Notes: a model not told the origin generated them from the sequence alone. A stretch of 64,000 nt of DNA from Eriocheir sinensis (GCF_024679095.1 NC_066512.1:8277651-8341650), one strand, 5' to 3'. Counted from the stretch's first letter, positions 12,434 to 23,527 are shown. Program-made: numbers and translations.

Positions 12434-13025
12434 GAAAAAAAAGACGAAGAAGATAAAAAAAAGAGAAAAGGCGAAAATAGAACAACAACAACAACAGTAT
12501 ATGATGACAACTTCCATGGTGGCGGAGGACAACAGAGAAAGGTGTGGAGTGAACGAGCAAACAGGTGGACGACCCGCTCATTATATTAATTAAAAAAAAA
12601 CGGCGATTGGCATGCACTCATTGGAGACATGCAGTGCAGAGAGAAAGTTTGCAGGTTCCTGTATTGCGTTCAGCCGTGGCCATTTGAACACGTGAATGAA
12701 AACTGACCGCTGGTAACATGATACATGACTTGAATTAATGACATTTTACCAGGCTGTGATTGAACTTTAGTAGAGGTGCATTCAGTGTTACTTTATATCG
12801 GAGCGTGGACAGAGTTCGGTCGATAATATAAACAGACGCAAAGATAAAGATAACGTTATGAGTTATAAGCAGAGAATATATTGGACTTAAGTGATAGTGT
12901 GAGGTTAGGTACTCGTTACTGTTACAGTCCTACAATAAGCTTTGAAGGATGTAAAATCTGGTTCATGTAATGAAATTAATGGAAATATGTATCAATAAAA
13001 ACTTTCGGTACCCCGCCACCAAACT

Positions 13026-13270
13026 CATCGAGTTACACAATCCCGCAGCAAGTAACATGATGTAACACAACCTCACAGCAAAAACATCAACTAATACAAC
13101 CACAGAGCAAAACAATTTGATAAGTAAAACAACCGCATATCAACACATGGAAAAATACAATTCCACAGTAACACACATCACGTTAAACAATCCCACAGCA
13201 ACAAGTAGCAACCCCATGTCAAAACACAGAAAGTTACACAACGTCAGAGGAAAACACACCAACACTGCAC
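13026..13270. repeat. Degenerate AACACA minisatellite, period about 30 bp
   Basis: Roughly eight diverged units of the type TAACACAA, CCCACAGCAACA, CACATCAAG follow one another. The same array occurs in the other R copy (42580-42649 and 43580-43770), there split by a transposon. No coding frame of note. Confidence 0.7.
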
Positions 13271-13599
13271 CTCAGTGGCACACATCTACGGTAGATCTCA
13301 GCGACTCGACAAAATACACACCAGATACCCCGACATGATGTTCATCTAGGCTACAACACGTTCTTGAGAGGAAATGAAAGAGGATTAAGAGGTTTACAAG
13401 AGGACTAACCCTTTCCATACGGTGACGCCGTCGGACGCCCGTCTGACGCCGACGTCGGCGTCGCCGGAGTGAAGGGGTTAACAAACTTCCGTCCAAATGA
13501 GATTAATAAAGATATCTTTTTATTTATTTTCAAGACCCTACAATCGAACAGTAAAGACCGATGAACGTAGGATGCCGCCACCTACTTGATGCTGCCATG

Positions 13600-13893
13600 A
13601 CGAGTGGCTGAGTGGTAGCGTGCTGGCGTCGCGTTCGGGAGATCCAGGAGGGACGTCGGTTCGAATCCTGGCCGGTACACAGCTGGGATTTTTCAGTCAC
13701 CGCCGAGTGGCCTAAGACTACCCACATGCTGCCCTGAAGACCACCTATCAACCCGGACTCTAGATAACCTCTCCAAGGAGAGGCTCAAAGATGAGCTCCG
13801 GGGGGGCAGTATGAGCCAATGCAAGATGGCACCACTATAAACACTCGCCTGCGTCAATAGACGGCGCAATAGGCTTCTATGTAGAAAAAAAAT
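13600..13893 (+). repeat. tRNA-derived SINE (type B), best-preserved copy
   Basis: An intact A box TGGCTGAGTGG (13605-13615) and B box GGTTCGAATCC (13658-13668) lie 42 bases apart, as in a tRNA gene. The core TTTTTCAGTCACCGCCGAGTG is shared with type A. The unique 3' body has CTCCAAGGAGAGG and ends in an A-rich tail at about 13880-13893. It is a SINE, not a tRNA gene: there is no 3' acceptor complement, and the tail is A-rich. The related R copy at 43.98 kb lacks it. Confidence 0.9.
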
Positions 13894-14221
13894 AACAGTC
13901 TAACTCAACAGACCTTCGGACCGCCCTTAGTACAGTCGAATGGTGGTTGTTGCACTGCGATAGTGTTACACATAGTAGGAGATTTGAGCTTCTTGCGCAA
14001 GAACGCTGGCTGGGTGCACTGCGAGCCTCTTACACAAAGAGGACACGAGCCTGTTAAACGAAAACGATACGACGCTATTACCTGGGAACGACACCTCTTA
14101 AAATTTGATGCCACGGGTGAGGTTCGATCATTTGCCACTACCTCATGCTCACCTACGGACATCCTACAAATTGAACCCGACGGTCCTTGGGTTTGATGAC
14201 CCTCGGATGATGATGTGTAAT
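13894..14221. other. Unassigned sequence
   Basis: No motif-bearing frame is visible. A weak similarity to 44140-44180 (CAACTCAAT, GAGCCTT) suggests continuation of the R repeat. Confidence 0.35.
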
Positions 14222-14668
<447 letters not shown>

Positions 14669-14734
14669 TACAAAGCAGAGATGTATGGGTTACTGAGAAC
14701 AGGATAGGCCAAGAAAATAAGGGACATAATAAAG

Positions 14735-14870
14735 GAGAGGGTTGGGGTTGATATATGTGGTACTTTCTGAACCTTTGGCCAGTTGCACCGGTAGGCTATC
14801 TTGAGAGAACCTGCAGGTCGGCCCTACCCCGAATGTTGTGAATAAAAGTGATTATAGTGTCGCCATCTTG
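14735..14870 (-). repeat. SINE type A tail fragment
   Basis: CACCGGTAGGCTATCTTGAG, TCGGCCCTACCCCG and TATAGTGTCGCCAT match 30310-30445 and, in reverse complement, the tail of the type A SINEs. The tRNA head is missing. Confidence 0.55.
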
Positions 14871-14884
14871 TTTGGATCATGTTT

Positions 14885-17800
14885 ATGGGAATGGGTAGAA
14901 AGACACCTACCGAAACGGGCTTAAGTCACTCCCGGTGAGGTATATATGGAAAGCGAGGAGGGTGTTGAGCCCCTCCAAAGACCCTTCCCATGTCCCCACT
15001 TCCCGTTTCCCTATTGTCTCATCAACACCTGAGAGTAGTTCAGCATGATCTCTAAAGACAGATCCTCTCTCTTTCCACACCACACTACATTTACACAACA
15101 TACACACCATTTCCCAAAATTTTACAAATTCAAAATGGCGTACTTTAACATAGCCTCGGGGTCCCCGCCTGGAGGGGGGAACAACAAAGTCCCCCAGGGA
15201 GGACTCCCCTTCTGGCTGCCGATTTGAGGACTTGAGAGATGTCTTGATAACTCCTCAGACCTCTTTCTTACCAATTTCTGCAACATTCTCGGTCTTCGTA
15301 CCAATTTCCATTATGTGGACCACCATCTCTCCTCCTCTAAACCTCACCTTCTCTTCCTCACCAAAATACAGGTCTCGGCGGCTACTGACAGCAATCTACT
15401 CTGTTGCTTCCTACTATCTCTATCCTAAATTTCAATCCAAAGCTGGATGTTGCGCTATCGTGCGCAACGACATCATTTGCTCTCGTGCCCACGACCTTGA
15501 CTCTTCTGAATTTTCCACCATCTGGCTAAGACTTCATTGTCATTCTATTACTAAATACATATGTGCTGTTTATATCTCACCTAACGCTACTAACTATGTA
15601 AAATTCTTTGACTACTTGAACCACTATCCCTTCGCTGAAATCTCCATCCTAGGATATTTCAATGTTCATCATCAGCTTTGGCTTTCATCCTCTTTCACTG
15701 ACCAGCCTGGTGAACGAGCCTACAACTTTGCTTTCCTCAATGATCTAGAACAGTTGGTCCAGCACCCTACACGTATTCCCCAACGTCTTGGAGACAGGCC
15801 CAACATACTAGACCTCTTCCTTACCTCTAACCCTTCTGCTTACTCTGTCAAACTGTTCTCTCCGTTGGGCTCTTCCGATCACAACCTTATTTCTGTATCC
15901 TGTCCTATCACTCCTGTACAGCCTCTGGACCCACCGAAGAGGCGATGCTTCTGGCATTTTGCTTCAGCTCGGTGGGACGACCTGAGTATGTGCTTTTCCA
16001 ATTTCCGGTGAATGATTACTGCTTCCAGGAAGGAGACCCCTCTGTGTGTGCCCAGCGCATCACAGAGGTGATTGTCTTTGGAATGGAGGCACACATTCCA
16101 CGTACTTTCTCTATTTCTCATGCTAAAAAAGACTTGGTTTAATCACGCTTGTTATCGTGCTATCAAAGATAGAGAGGCAGTCCACAAAAGGTACCAGAGC
16201 ATTTGCACTCCTGCTAACCATGATCTTTACATTTCCGCCCGAAATCGTGCCAAATCAATTCTTCGACTTACCAAAAGCTCTTTCATCCATAGTAAATGTC
16301 AAAACCTTGGTTGTTTCTAATTCTTGGCACCTAGCCAAAAATATCCCCTTCAATTTCACTTCTTCATTTTTCCCTCCTCTCCTTAACCCTGGCGACAGCA
16401 CCGCCGTCTCATCTATGTCTAAGGCTGAACTCTTCTCTCAGACTTTCTGTAAAAACTCCACTCTGGACAATTCTGGGCATATTCCTCCCATTCATCCCCC
16501 CGCTGACTCATGTATGCCTGTTATTAAGATTCTTAAAAATAATGTTTTCTATGCCCTCTCTGGCCTCAAGTCTCAGACGGCTTATGGACCTGATGGAGTG
16601 CCCCCTATTGTACTTAAAAAAAAAAAAAAACTGTGATTCTTTGATGGCACCCTGCCTGGTCAAACTCTATCACCTCAGCCTATCAACATCTACCTTTCCT
16701 TCCTGCAGGAAGTATGCCTACATACAGCCCGTGCCTAAGAAGGGTGCCCGTTCCAATCTTTCAAACTATAGCTTTACTTTCCTGTCTATCTAAAATTCTA
16801 AAGCTTTTGAATCAATCCTTTACCGGAAGATTCAAAAACACATTTCCACTTCTGACCTTCTATCTGATCGCCAGTATAGGTTCCGTAATGGGCGTTCAAC
16901 TAGCGATCTTCTTGTTCTCTTAACTGACTCATGGTCATCCTCTCTTAGCCGTTTCGGTGAAACTTTCTCAGTTGCGCTAGACATATCGAAAGTTTTCGAT
17001 AGAGTCTGGCACAACTCTTTGCTTTCTAAACTGGCCTCTTTTGGATTCTATCCTTCTCTCTGTTCCTTTATCTCCAGTTTCCTTTCCGGCCGTTCTATCT
17101 CTGCTGTGGTAGACTATCACTGTTTTTCCCCTAAACTTGTCAACAGTGGTGTTCCACAGGGGTCTGTATTATCCTACACTTAACCGGAAGATTCAAAAGC
17201 ACCTTTCCACTTCTGACCTGCCATCTGATCGCCGGTATTTGTTCCGCAAGGGGCATCCTACTGGCGATCTTCTCGCTATCTTAACAGACTCTTGGTCATC
17301 CTCTCTTAGCTATTTCGGTGAAACTTGCTCATTTGCGCTAGACATATCGAAAGCTTTCGATAGAGTCTGGCACAAGTCTTTTCTTTCTAAACTGCCCACT
17401 TTCGGATTATATCCTTCTCTTTGTTCCTTTATCTCCAGTTTTCTTTCGGGCCGTTCTATCTCTGCTGTGGTAGACGGTCACTGTTCTTCCCCTAAACCTG
17501 TCAACAGTGGTGTTCCACAGGGCACTGTTCTATCACCCACTTTCTTCCTGTAATTCATCAATCATCTTTTTTCCATAAAAAAACTGTCCTATCCACTCAT
17601 ATGCTGACGACTTCACTCTGCATTATTCAGCTTCTTTCAACAGAAGACCCTCTCAACAGGAATTACAAGACTCCAGACTGGAAGCTGCAGAACACTTAAC
17701 CTCAGACTTTGCTATAATTTCCGATTGGGGTAAAAGGGACCTTGTGTCCTTCAATGCATCAAAAACCCAATCTCTTCACCTATCACTCGACACAATCTTC

Positions 17801-18420
17801 CAAACAAATATCCCCTATTCTTCAAAAACACTCAGCTTTCACTTTCTTCAAGACTAAACATCCTCAATCTATCCTTAACTCAAAATCTCAACTGGAAACT
17901 TCACATCTCCTCTCTCACTAAATCAGCTTCCTCGAGGCTGAGCGTTCTATATCGTCTCCGTCAGTTCTTCTCCCCCGCACAGTTGCTATCCATATACAGG
18001 GGCCTTGTCCACCCTCGTATGGAGTATGCATCTCACGTGTGGGGGGGCTCCACTCACACAGCTCTCTTGGACAGAGTGAAGTCTAAGGATCTTCGTCTCA
18101 TCAGCTCTCTTCCTCTTACTGATAGACTTTTACCTCTTACACTCCGCCGCCATGTTGTCTCTGTTTCTATCTTCTATCGATATTTTCACGGTGAGTGTTC
18201 TTCTGAACTTGCTAACTGCTTGCCTCTCCTTCTCTCGCGGCTTCGCCACACACGACTTTCTACTCAAGCTCATCCCTTTACTGTCCGAATCCCTTACGCA
18301 AGAGTTAACCAGTGTCTTCACTCTTTCATCCTTCACGCTAGTAAACTCTGGAACAATCTTCCTTCATATGAATTTCCTCCTGCCTACGACTTGAACTCTT
18401 TCAAGAGGAGGGTGTTACAG
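14885..18420 (+). pseudogene. JX-b: non-LTR retrotransposon with 5' end, broken, 3'-truncated
   Basis: The 5' leader (GACACCTACCG, CACTCCCGGTGAGGTATATA) matches the leader at 48.1 kb, so the 5' end is present. The coding part starts near 15135 and is interrupted by stops and frameshifts. The endonuclease is at 15290-16010 ([12 protein letters not shown], where the usual Asp of GDFN is Tyr, and SSDHNLISV). Linker and RT follow at about 16540-18415 (YGPDGVPPIV, FALDISKAFDRVWHK, VNSGVPQGTVLSPTF). The YADD site at about 17595-17610 is out of frame. The C-terminus (FYRYFHGECSSELAN, SFKRRV) stops at 18420 without the family 3' UTR. The element is 3'-truncated, which simple target-primed reverse transcription does not explain. 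Confidence 0.85.
16812..17543 (+). repeat. Direct internal duplication (2 x about 366 bp) inside JX-b
   Basis: The RT segment from ACCGGAAGATTCAAAA to the VPQG region occurs at 16812-17177 and again at 17178-17543. The two copies differ at many positions. At the junction a partial TATTATCCTACACTT continues as AACCGGAAGATTC, with CTT shared by both parents. Confidence 0.85.
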
Positions 18421-18793
18421 TTTTTTAGTGTACTTTTAAGGCGCACACTGCTACCTCACTCGTTGAAGGGCCGGTGTTACCGTAGCCTGCTTCACAGTTG
18501 ATTGTAGTAGGTGAGATAACACAATAGCCTTATAATTAAAGTGATGATAGATTTGTATGGGCCGAGCGGAAGCCTTTTAGTTCACTTTACCGTTACCTCC
18601 TAGTGTTGCCATAAGGCAACAGGGTAGTCAAAATGTTTAAATGCTTAAAACTTTATAATTAAATTATTCCGTCAAATTTTGTCCCGTAAGATATGTTTTC
18701 CTCAGTCAGATAAGTACTCTCAGCCGAGTCATCGTAAATTAGTTCCATTCAACGCGTCTTGGGGACACTTCGGGAGTGTTCTCTCTCTTCAAA
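18421..18793. other. Probable piggyBac left flank
   Basis: Unique sequence lies between the truncated JX-b and the first ATG of the piggyBac region, containing the palindrome at 18605. I could not find a matching TTAA/CCC left terminus. Confidence 0.4.
18605..18620. repeat. Palindrome near the piggyBac left side
   Basis: GTTGCCATAAGGCAAC, preceded by CCTAGT, is an imperfect palindrome (one mismatch). It matches the perfect palindrome at 22722-22737 on the other side of the piggyBac pseudogene. A third variant, GTTGCCATATGGGCAC followed by GCTAGGG, lies at 18951-18966. Confidence 0.75.
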
Positions 18794-19050
18794 ATGGCAA
18801 ACAGTAAAAGGAATGTTTCTGATGGTGATACTAAGAATCATATTTTTTCTTTCCGATGGTACGGTCTACTAGAACTATCTAGTTCTATTATTTCATGGAC
18901 AATTGGTTTGTATCTTTTATGCTTTAAAAAAAAATTGTAAAAAAGTAAATGTTGCCATATGGGCACGCTAGGGTAATACGTGTACAATGTTTGTTATTTC
19001 GGGAACCTTACACTGAACGAGATTTTGGACATCCTGGAGGACGATGATGA

Positions 19051-19056
19051 GCCCTG

Positions 19057-19103
<47 letters not shown>

Positions 19104-19106
19104 TAT

Positions 19107-19140
<34 letters not shown>
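19051..19140. repeat. (AT)n microsatellite within the piggyBac N-terminal region
   Basis: About 45 units, broken once by AGATATATCG. It separates ILEDDDEPCD from KPPDVHDLTDEDT in the transposase frame. Confidence 0.95.
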
Positions 19141-19144
<4 letters not shown>

Positions 19145-19858
19145 CCTCCTGATGTTCATGATCTTACTGATGAAGACACTGCTGATGAAGATGAGGATGG
19201 AGGACCGGAGAGACTCAGCGGGAATCAACTTTTAGCTGAAGCCGAAATTCGGCGCCATGAAGGAAAGAGTGACAACGATGAAGAGCAAACTGTGGATCCG
19301 AGTACAACGTATGAGCCACCAAGAAAGAAATTCACAAGAAAGCAGCATGTCCCCATGATATGGAAAGAAGGGGAAGAAAAAATGAAAAGTGTGCCACTGT
19401 TTCCTGAGCCTAACTATAGCAAGTATAGAGATTTTTCTCCTATATAACTTTTTGAGCTATTTTTTGATTAATCTCTATTTCAGTTGATCATATATCAGTC
19501 AACTATTTACTGCAATTCTAAGAACTGGCCTGCACTGAATATTACAAAGGAGGAAGTCAAAATATTCCTAGGAATTCTGATTGTTTCTGGATATAATCCC
19601 TTGCCTAGCAAAGCTTTATCCTGGTCTGTTGGCAAAGATCTTCGTAATGAGGCTATATATAATGCAATGCGCAGGGACAGGTTTGACTACATAATGAGGT
19701 GTCTACATTTTAATGACAACTCTAATCTGGATGTAAATGACAAATATACAAAACTAATGCCACTCATACAACACCTGCAAAAGAAATTCATGGATAATTT
19801 CATTCCTGTGCAGGAAATTTCACATTATGAGGCTATGGTTGAGTATTTTGGCAAACAT

Positions 19859-21181
19859 TTTTTTTTTTTTACAACAAAGGAGGCAGCTCAAGGGCACACA
19901 CACACAAAAAAAACAATAATAAAAAAAAGCCCGCTACTCGTTGCTCCTAAAAAAGAAACAAAAGGAGAGGTGTCCTGATACCCTCCTCTTGAAAGAGTTC
20001 AAGTCGTAGGCAGGACGAAATACAGATGAAGGAAGATTGTTCCAGAGTTTACCAGCGTGAGGGATGAAAGAGTGAAGATGCTGGTTAACTCTTGCATAAG
20101 GGGTTTGGACAGTATAGGGATGAGCATGAGTAGAAAGTCGAGTGCAGCGGGGCCGCGGGAGGGGGGGAGGCATGCAGTTAGCAAGTTCAGAAGAGCAGTC
20201 AGCGTGGAAATATCGATAGAAGATAGAAAGAGAGGCAACATTGCGGCGGAATTTAAGAGGTAGAAGACTATCAGTATGAGGAGGAGAGCTGATGAGACGA
20301 AGAGCCTTAGCCTCCACTCTGTCCAGAAGAGCTGTGTGAGTGGAGCCCCCCCACACATGAGATGCATACTCCATACGAGGGCGGACAAGGCCCTGTATAT
20401 GGACAGCAACTGTGCAGGGGAGAAGAACTGGCGGAGACGGTACAGAACGCCCAGCCTCGAGGAAGCTGATTTAGTAAGAGATGAGATATGAAGTTTCCAG
20501 TTGAGATTTTGAGTTAAGGATAGACCGAGGATGTTTAGTGTTGAGGAAGGTGATAGCTGGGTGTTGTCAAAGAATAGGGGATAGTTGTTTGGAAGATTGT
20601 GTCGAGTGGATAGGTGGAGAAACTGTGTTTTTGAGGCGTTGAAGGACACCAGGTTCTTCTTGCCCCAATCGGAAATAATAGTAAGGTCTGAGGCTAAGCG
20701 TTCTGCAGCCTCCAGCCTTGAGTCGTTAAGTTCCTGAAGGGTGGGTCTTCTATTAAAAGAAGTTGAGTAATGCAGAGTGGAATCATCGGCGTAGGAATGG
20801 ATAGGACAGTTCGTTTTGGAAAGAAGATCATCAATGAACAACAGAAAAAGAGTGGGAGATAGGACAGAACCCTGTGGGACACCACTGTTAATAGATTTAG
20901 GGGAAGAACAGTGACCGTCTACCACGGCAGAAATAGAACGGTCAGAAAGGAAACTGGAGATAAAGGTACAGAGAGAAGGATAGAAACCGTAGGAGGGTAG
21001 TTTAGAAAGCAAAGATTTGTGCCAGACCCTATCAAAAGCTTTTGATATGTCCAGCGCAATAGCAAAAGTTTCACCGAAACGGCTAAGAGAGGATGACCAA
21101 GAGTCAGTTAAGAAGGCTAGGAGATCACCAGTAGAACGCCCCTTGCGGAACCCATACTGGCGATCAGATAGAAGGTCAGAT
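19859..21181 (-). pseudogene. JX-c: 5'-truncated JX insertion inside the piggyBac transposase
   Basis: On the minus strand the copy runs from the RT domain (LLSDRQYGFRKGRSTGDLL) through ALDISKAFDRVWHKSLLSKL, NSGVPQGSVLSPTLFLLFIDDL and YADDSTLHYS to the C-terminal tail, 3' UTR and poly(A) (poly-T at 19859-19870). One frameshift near 20390 changes the frame around LLSIYR. It is close in sequence to JX-h/i, so it is a young insertion. The flanks join to an unbroken transposase frame, with at most 1-2 bases of ambiguous target duplication. Confidence 0.92.
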
Positions 21182-22157
21182 AACAGTAAACAATCTATTC
21201 GTAATAAACCTATTAGATTTGGATACAAAATTTGGTGCCAAAACACTGGACCAGGCTATCTTATCTCATCTGAGCCATATCAAGAAAAATCACACAAATA
21301 CAATGAAGAACTTCAGCACAAGGTTGGAAAAGCAGATGCAACACTTTTAGAACTTATTGGTGAATACAGTAATGAGAAAAAGGATTTACAATATAGTTTC
21401 TACTTTGATAACTATTTCACTACGGTACCACTCCTATTTGAACTAATAGAGAGAGGCTACAACGGAACTGGAACAATCAGAGCCAATAATATAGGAAGAA
21501 AGTGTCCTTTACTCCAAACAAAAGCAATGGATAAACTTAAGAGAGGTTACTTCATGACTGTTACAGCAACTGTCGGGAACAAATCTGTTGTATTATCTCG
21601 TTGGAAAGGTAATGCTGTTGTCACTGTTGCCTCGTCTCTTTATGGTAGTGAGCCAATAGGCCTTGCTGACAGATGGAGTAGAACGGAAAAAAAGAAAATA
21701 AAAGTCAGTATTCCTCATGCAGTGAAAATGTATAATAAAGGCATGGGAGGAACTGATAGAATGGACCAGAACACAAATAAATAGAGTTTCAATTAGGGGT
21801 AAAAAATGGTGGTGGGCTTTATTCACATGGATGTTGGATGTGGCATTGCAAAATGCGTGGCAACTGTCAAGAGGACGAGGAAGCGCAATGACACAGCTAC
21901 AGTTTGGCAGACATTGCTGTTTCCTATCTCTCACAGTTTGGAACTTCAGCCAAAGGAAAAGGAAGAAAACCCTCCTATGATCCGGGCCAAAATGTTGTAA
22001 GGTATGACAACATTGGACACTATGTCGAGCCTGTTCCTGATAAAAAAAAAAAGGAGATGTGCCAACAGTTGTACATCCATTGGTAGAAATCAATGTTCAA
22101 AGTGTAATGTTGGGTTGTGTGTAAAATGTTTCAAAACTTTCCACACAAAGTATATAA

Positions 22158-22466
22158 ATGTATTGACTGAGTTATGAGCCAACTAAGAGAGAGGACAAAA
22201 CATTTTTTTAATTTTTTTTTTTGGGGGGGATCACCTGTGCAGGTGTTATCTTATAAAATTATATGTGCTAGGTGCCATGTTGGGTTTTGTGATAATGATC
22301 TTAAAGAAATGTATTGACCGAGTTCTCAGCCAACAAAGAGAGAGAACAAAACTTTTTTTTCAGTTTTTTTTTTTTTTTTTTTTGGGGGGGGGGGATCACC
22401 TGTGCAGCTGTTATCTTATAAAATTATATGTGTTAGGTGCCATGTTGGGTTTTGTGATAATGATCC
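22158..22466 (+). repeat. Tandem duplication (2 x about 153 bp) in the piggyBac 3' region
   Basis: TGTATTGACTGAGTTATGAG to about 22310 is repeated from TGTATTGACCGAGTTCTCAG. Both contain GATCACCTGTGCAG, TTATCTTATAAAATTATATG and GCCATGTTGGGTTTTGTGA. The first unit includes the transposase stop codon. Confidence 0.9.
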
Positions 22467-22721
22467 ACACTGATACTAAAGAGAAGAAAATGTTAATTTA
22501 ACAAAAAATTATGTGGTACCCATGAGAAGGAAAAATAAAATTTGCACGGGCTTTCTAACACTAAGGTGCAATAAAATCTGTGGAGATGTAATCTTATAAA
22601 ATTTGCAACATTTATGTAAACTTAGTTGTGTGCATACCTTGAAATTGCTATGTAAGCAAATAATATTAAAATTTCTGGTTTTCTTAGCTTAGACTTTTTT
22701 TTGTACATGATATCTCCTAGC

Positions 22722-22737
22722 GTTGCCATATGGCAAC
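22722..22737. repeat. Perfect 16-bp palindrome near the piggyBac right side
   Basis: GTTGCCATATGGCAAC, preceded by CCTAGC, is a perfect palindrome matching 18605-18620. A candidate piggyBac right terminus (GGG then TTAA) lies at 22861-22867, but its left partner is not found. Confidence 0.75.
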
Positions 22738-22869
22738 ACTAAATATCTGAAGAACTGTTTACATTTCAACTGTTTAATTTTCAGAAATACTTTGTAAGGT
22801 AATGCATAACCTGTACACAAAAAAATAGACAAAATTGGAAGAAAAAAAAATTCAGTTGATGGGTTAATT

Positions 22870-23285
22870 AAGTTCACTTGAATTAGTTCACTCTCTCTCT
22901 GGGACATAAAAAGGTGTGTGGTTTATAAGAGTTTTTAGTACAAAATTTTACGCAATAGTTACAAAGTTTATGTGAGAGGTTGCACGAAACGAAAAGCGCG
23001 GAACGGCGGAGCTAGTGCCCGATACCCGTCTTCTTGTCCGTTTCTCTTGGCGCTGCTCGCTCGTTTTATTTGCGTTGCTGGTTCGCCGGAGGGGTGTGTC
23101 TTCTGGTGATGACTGAAACTTACAACGTTCCGGTGCTGATCCTTTCTGATTTAGCGTTAACCCAGCTTCTGCTCTCACGCCCATAAGCGCCTACGTGTCA
23201 ACTAACATCCTGTGGTGACACTGAGCTTGTGTTTCGACACATAGACACATTCATACATTCGTATGTACAAGATAATATATACATT
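22870..23285. other. Unassigned sequence
   Basis: The stretch 22975-23200 is relatively GC-rich. An antisense frame there (about 78 codons) has no recognisable motif. Confidence 0.4.
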
Positions 23286-23431
23286 ACAAGTGTATCAGGA
23301 CACCTCTCCTCCCGAAATTGACCTATCTTTCGGCCACTCCTCTGAACGCTTTTTATAAGAGCTGCGAGTAGCAGGCTTTTTCTTTCATTATTGTTTCCTT
23401 TATTTTTGCCCTTGAGCTGTTTCCTCTGCTG
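23286..23431 (+). repeat. JX-d: isolated JX 3' UTR
   Basis: TATCAGGACACCTCTCCTCC, TTTCGGCCACTCC, GAGTAGCAGGCTTTTTC and CCCTTGAGCTG lie in family order. No coding part is left except the last codons, so it is an extreme 5' truncation. It runs into (AC)n and (AT)n. Confidence 0.85.
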
Positions 23432-23454
23432 TAATACACACCCACACCCACACC

Positions 23455-23526
<72 letters not shown>
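23432..23526. repeat. (AC)n / (AT)n microsatellite
   Basis: An ACCCAC-type start, short (AC)n, then about 30 AT units, directly at the end of JX-d. Confidence 0.95.

Positions 23527-23527
<1 letters not shown>

Larger units (their letters stand above)
10500..13600 (+). repeat. R repeat, second tandem unit with extra downstream blocks
   Basis: It restarts with GGTAAAGGCACTAT and GTGTTGTATCAGCAGTAACTTG and repeats the block order of 6150-7740. After (CA)n at 12119-12162 it carries a block shared with 2330-2460 (CATATGGCGCAGGTCTGAG, GAAAGTGGAGACGCGGCCAC). It then continues through 12470-13600, which matches 42040-42640 and 43570-43990 (GTGTGGAGTGAACGAGCAAA, CAGGTGG, ATTCAGTGTTACT). SINE B interrupts it at about 13600. 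Confidence 0.75.
18794..22175 (+). pseudogene. piggyBac-type transposase pseudogene, split by JX-c
   Basis: The acidic N-terminal part at 19010-19440 (LNEILDILEDDDEP, DLTDEDTADEDEDGG, LSGNQLLAEAE) is cut by (AT)n. Stops lie at 19445-19447 and 19469-19471. The transposase core at 19484-19858 (ITKEEVKIFLGILIVSGY, MRRDRFDYIMRCLHFND) ends in YFGKH. After the JX-c insertion it resumes at 21182 (KPIRFGYKIWC, YFDNYFTTVPLL, MGGTDRMDQ). The C-terminus has the cysteine pattern of a zinc ribbon (CSKCNVGLCVKCFKTFH, about 22090-22150) in a shifted frame. The second and third catalytic Asp are present (21407, about 21755), but the first is Tyr (SHYEAM, 19826-19828). It is therefore dead as an enzyme. The upstream frame at 18794 is uncertain as part of it. 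Confidence 0.92.

Noticed and set aside
13601..13675. A tRNA gene at the head of SINE B
   Set aside because: A and B boxes are intact, but there is no acceptor-stem closure and the unit continues into a shared SINE core and an A-rich tail.
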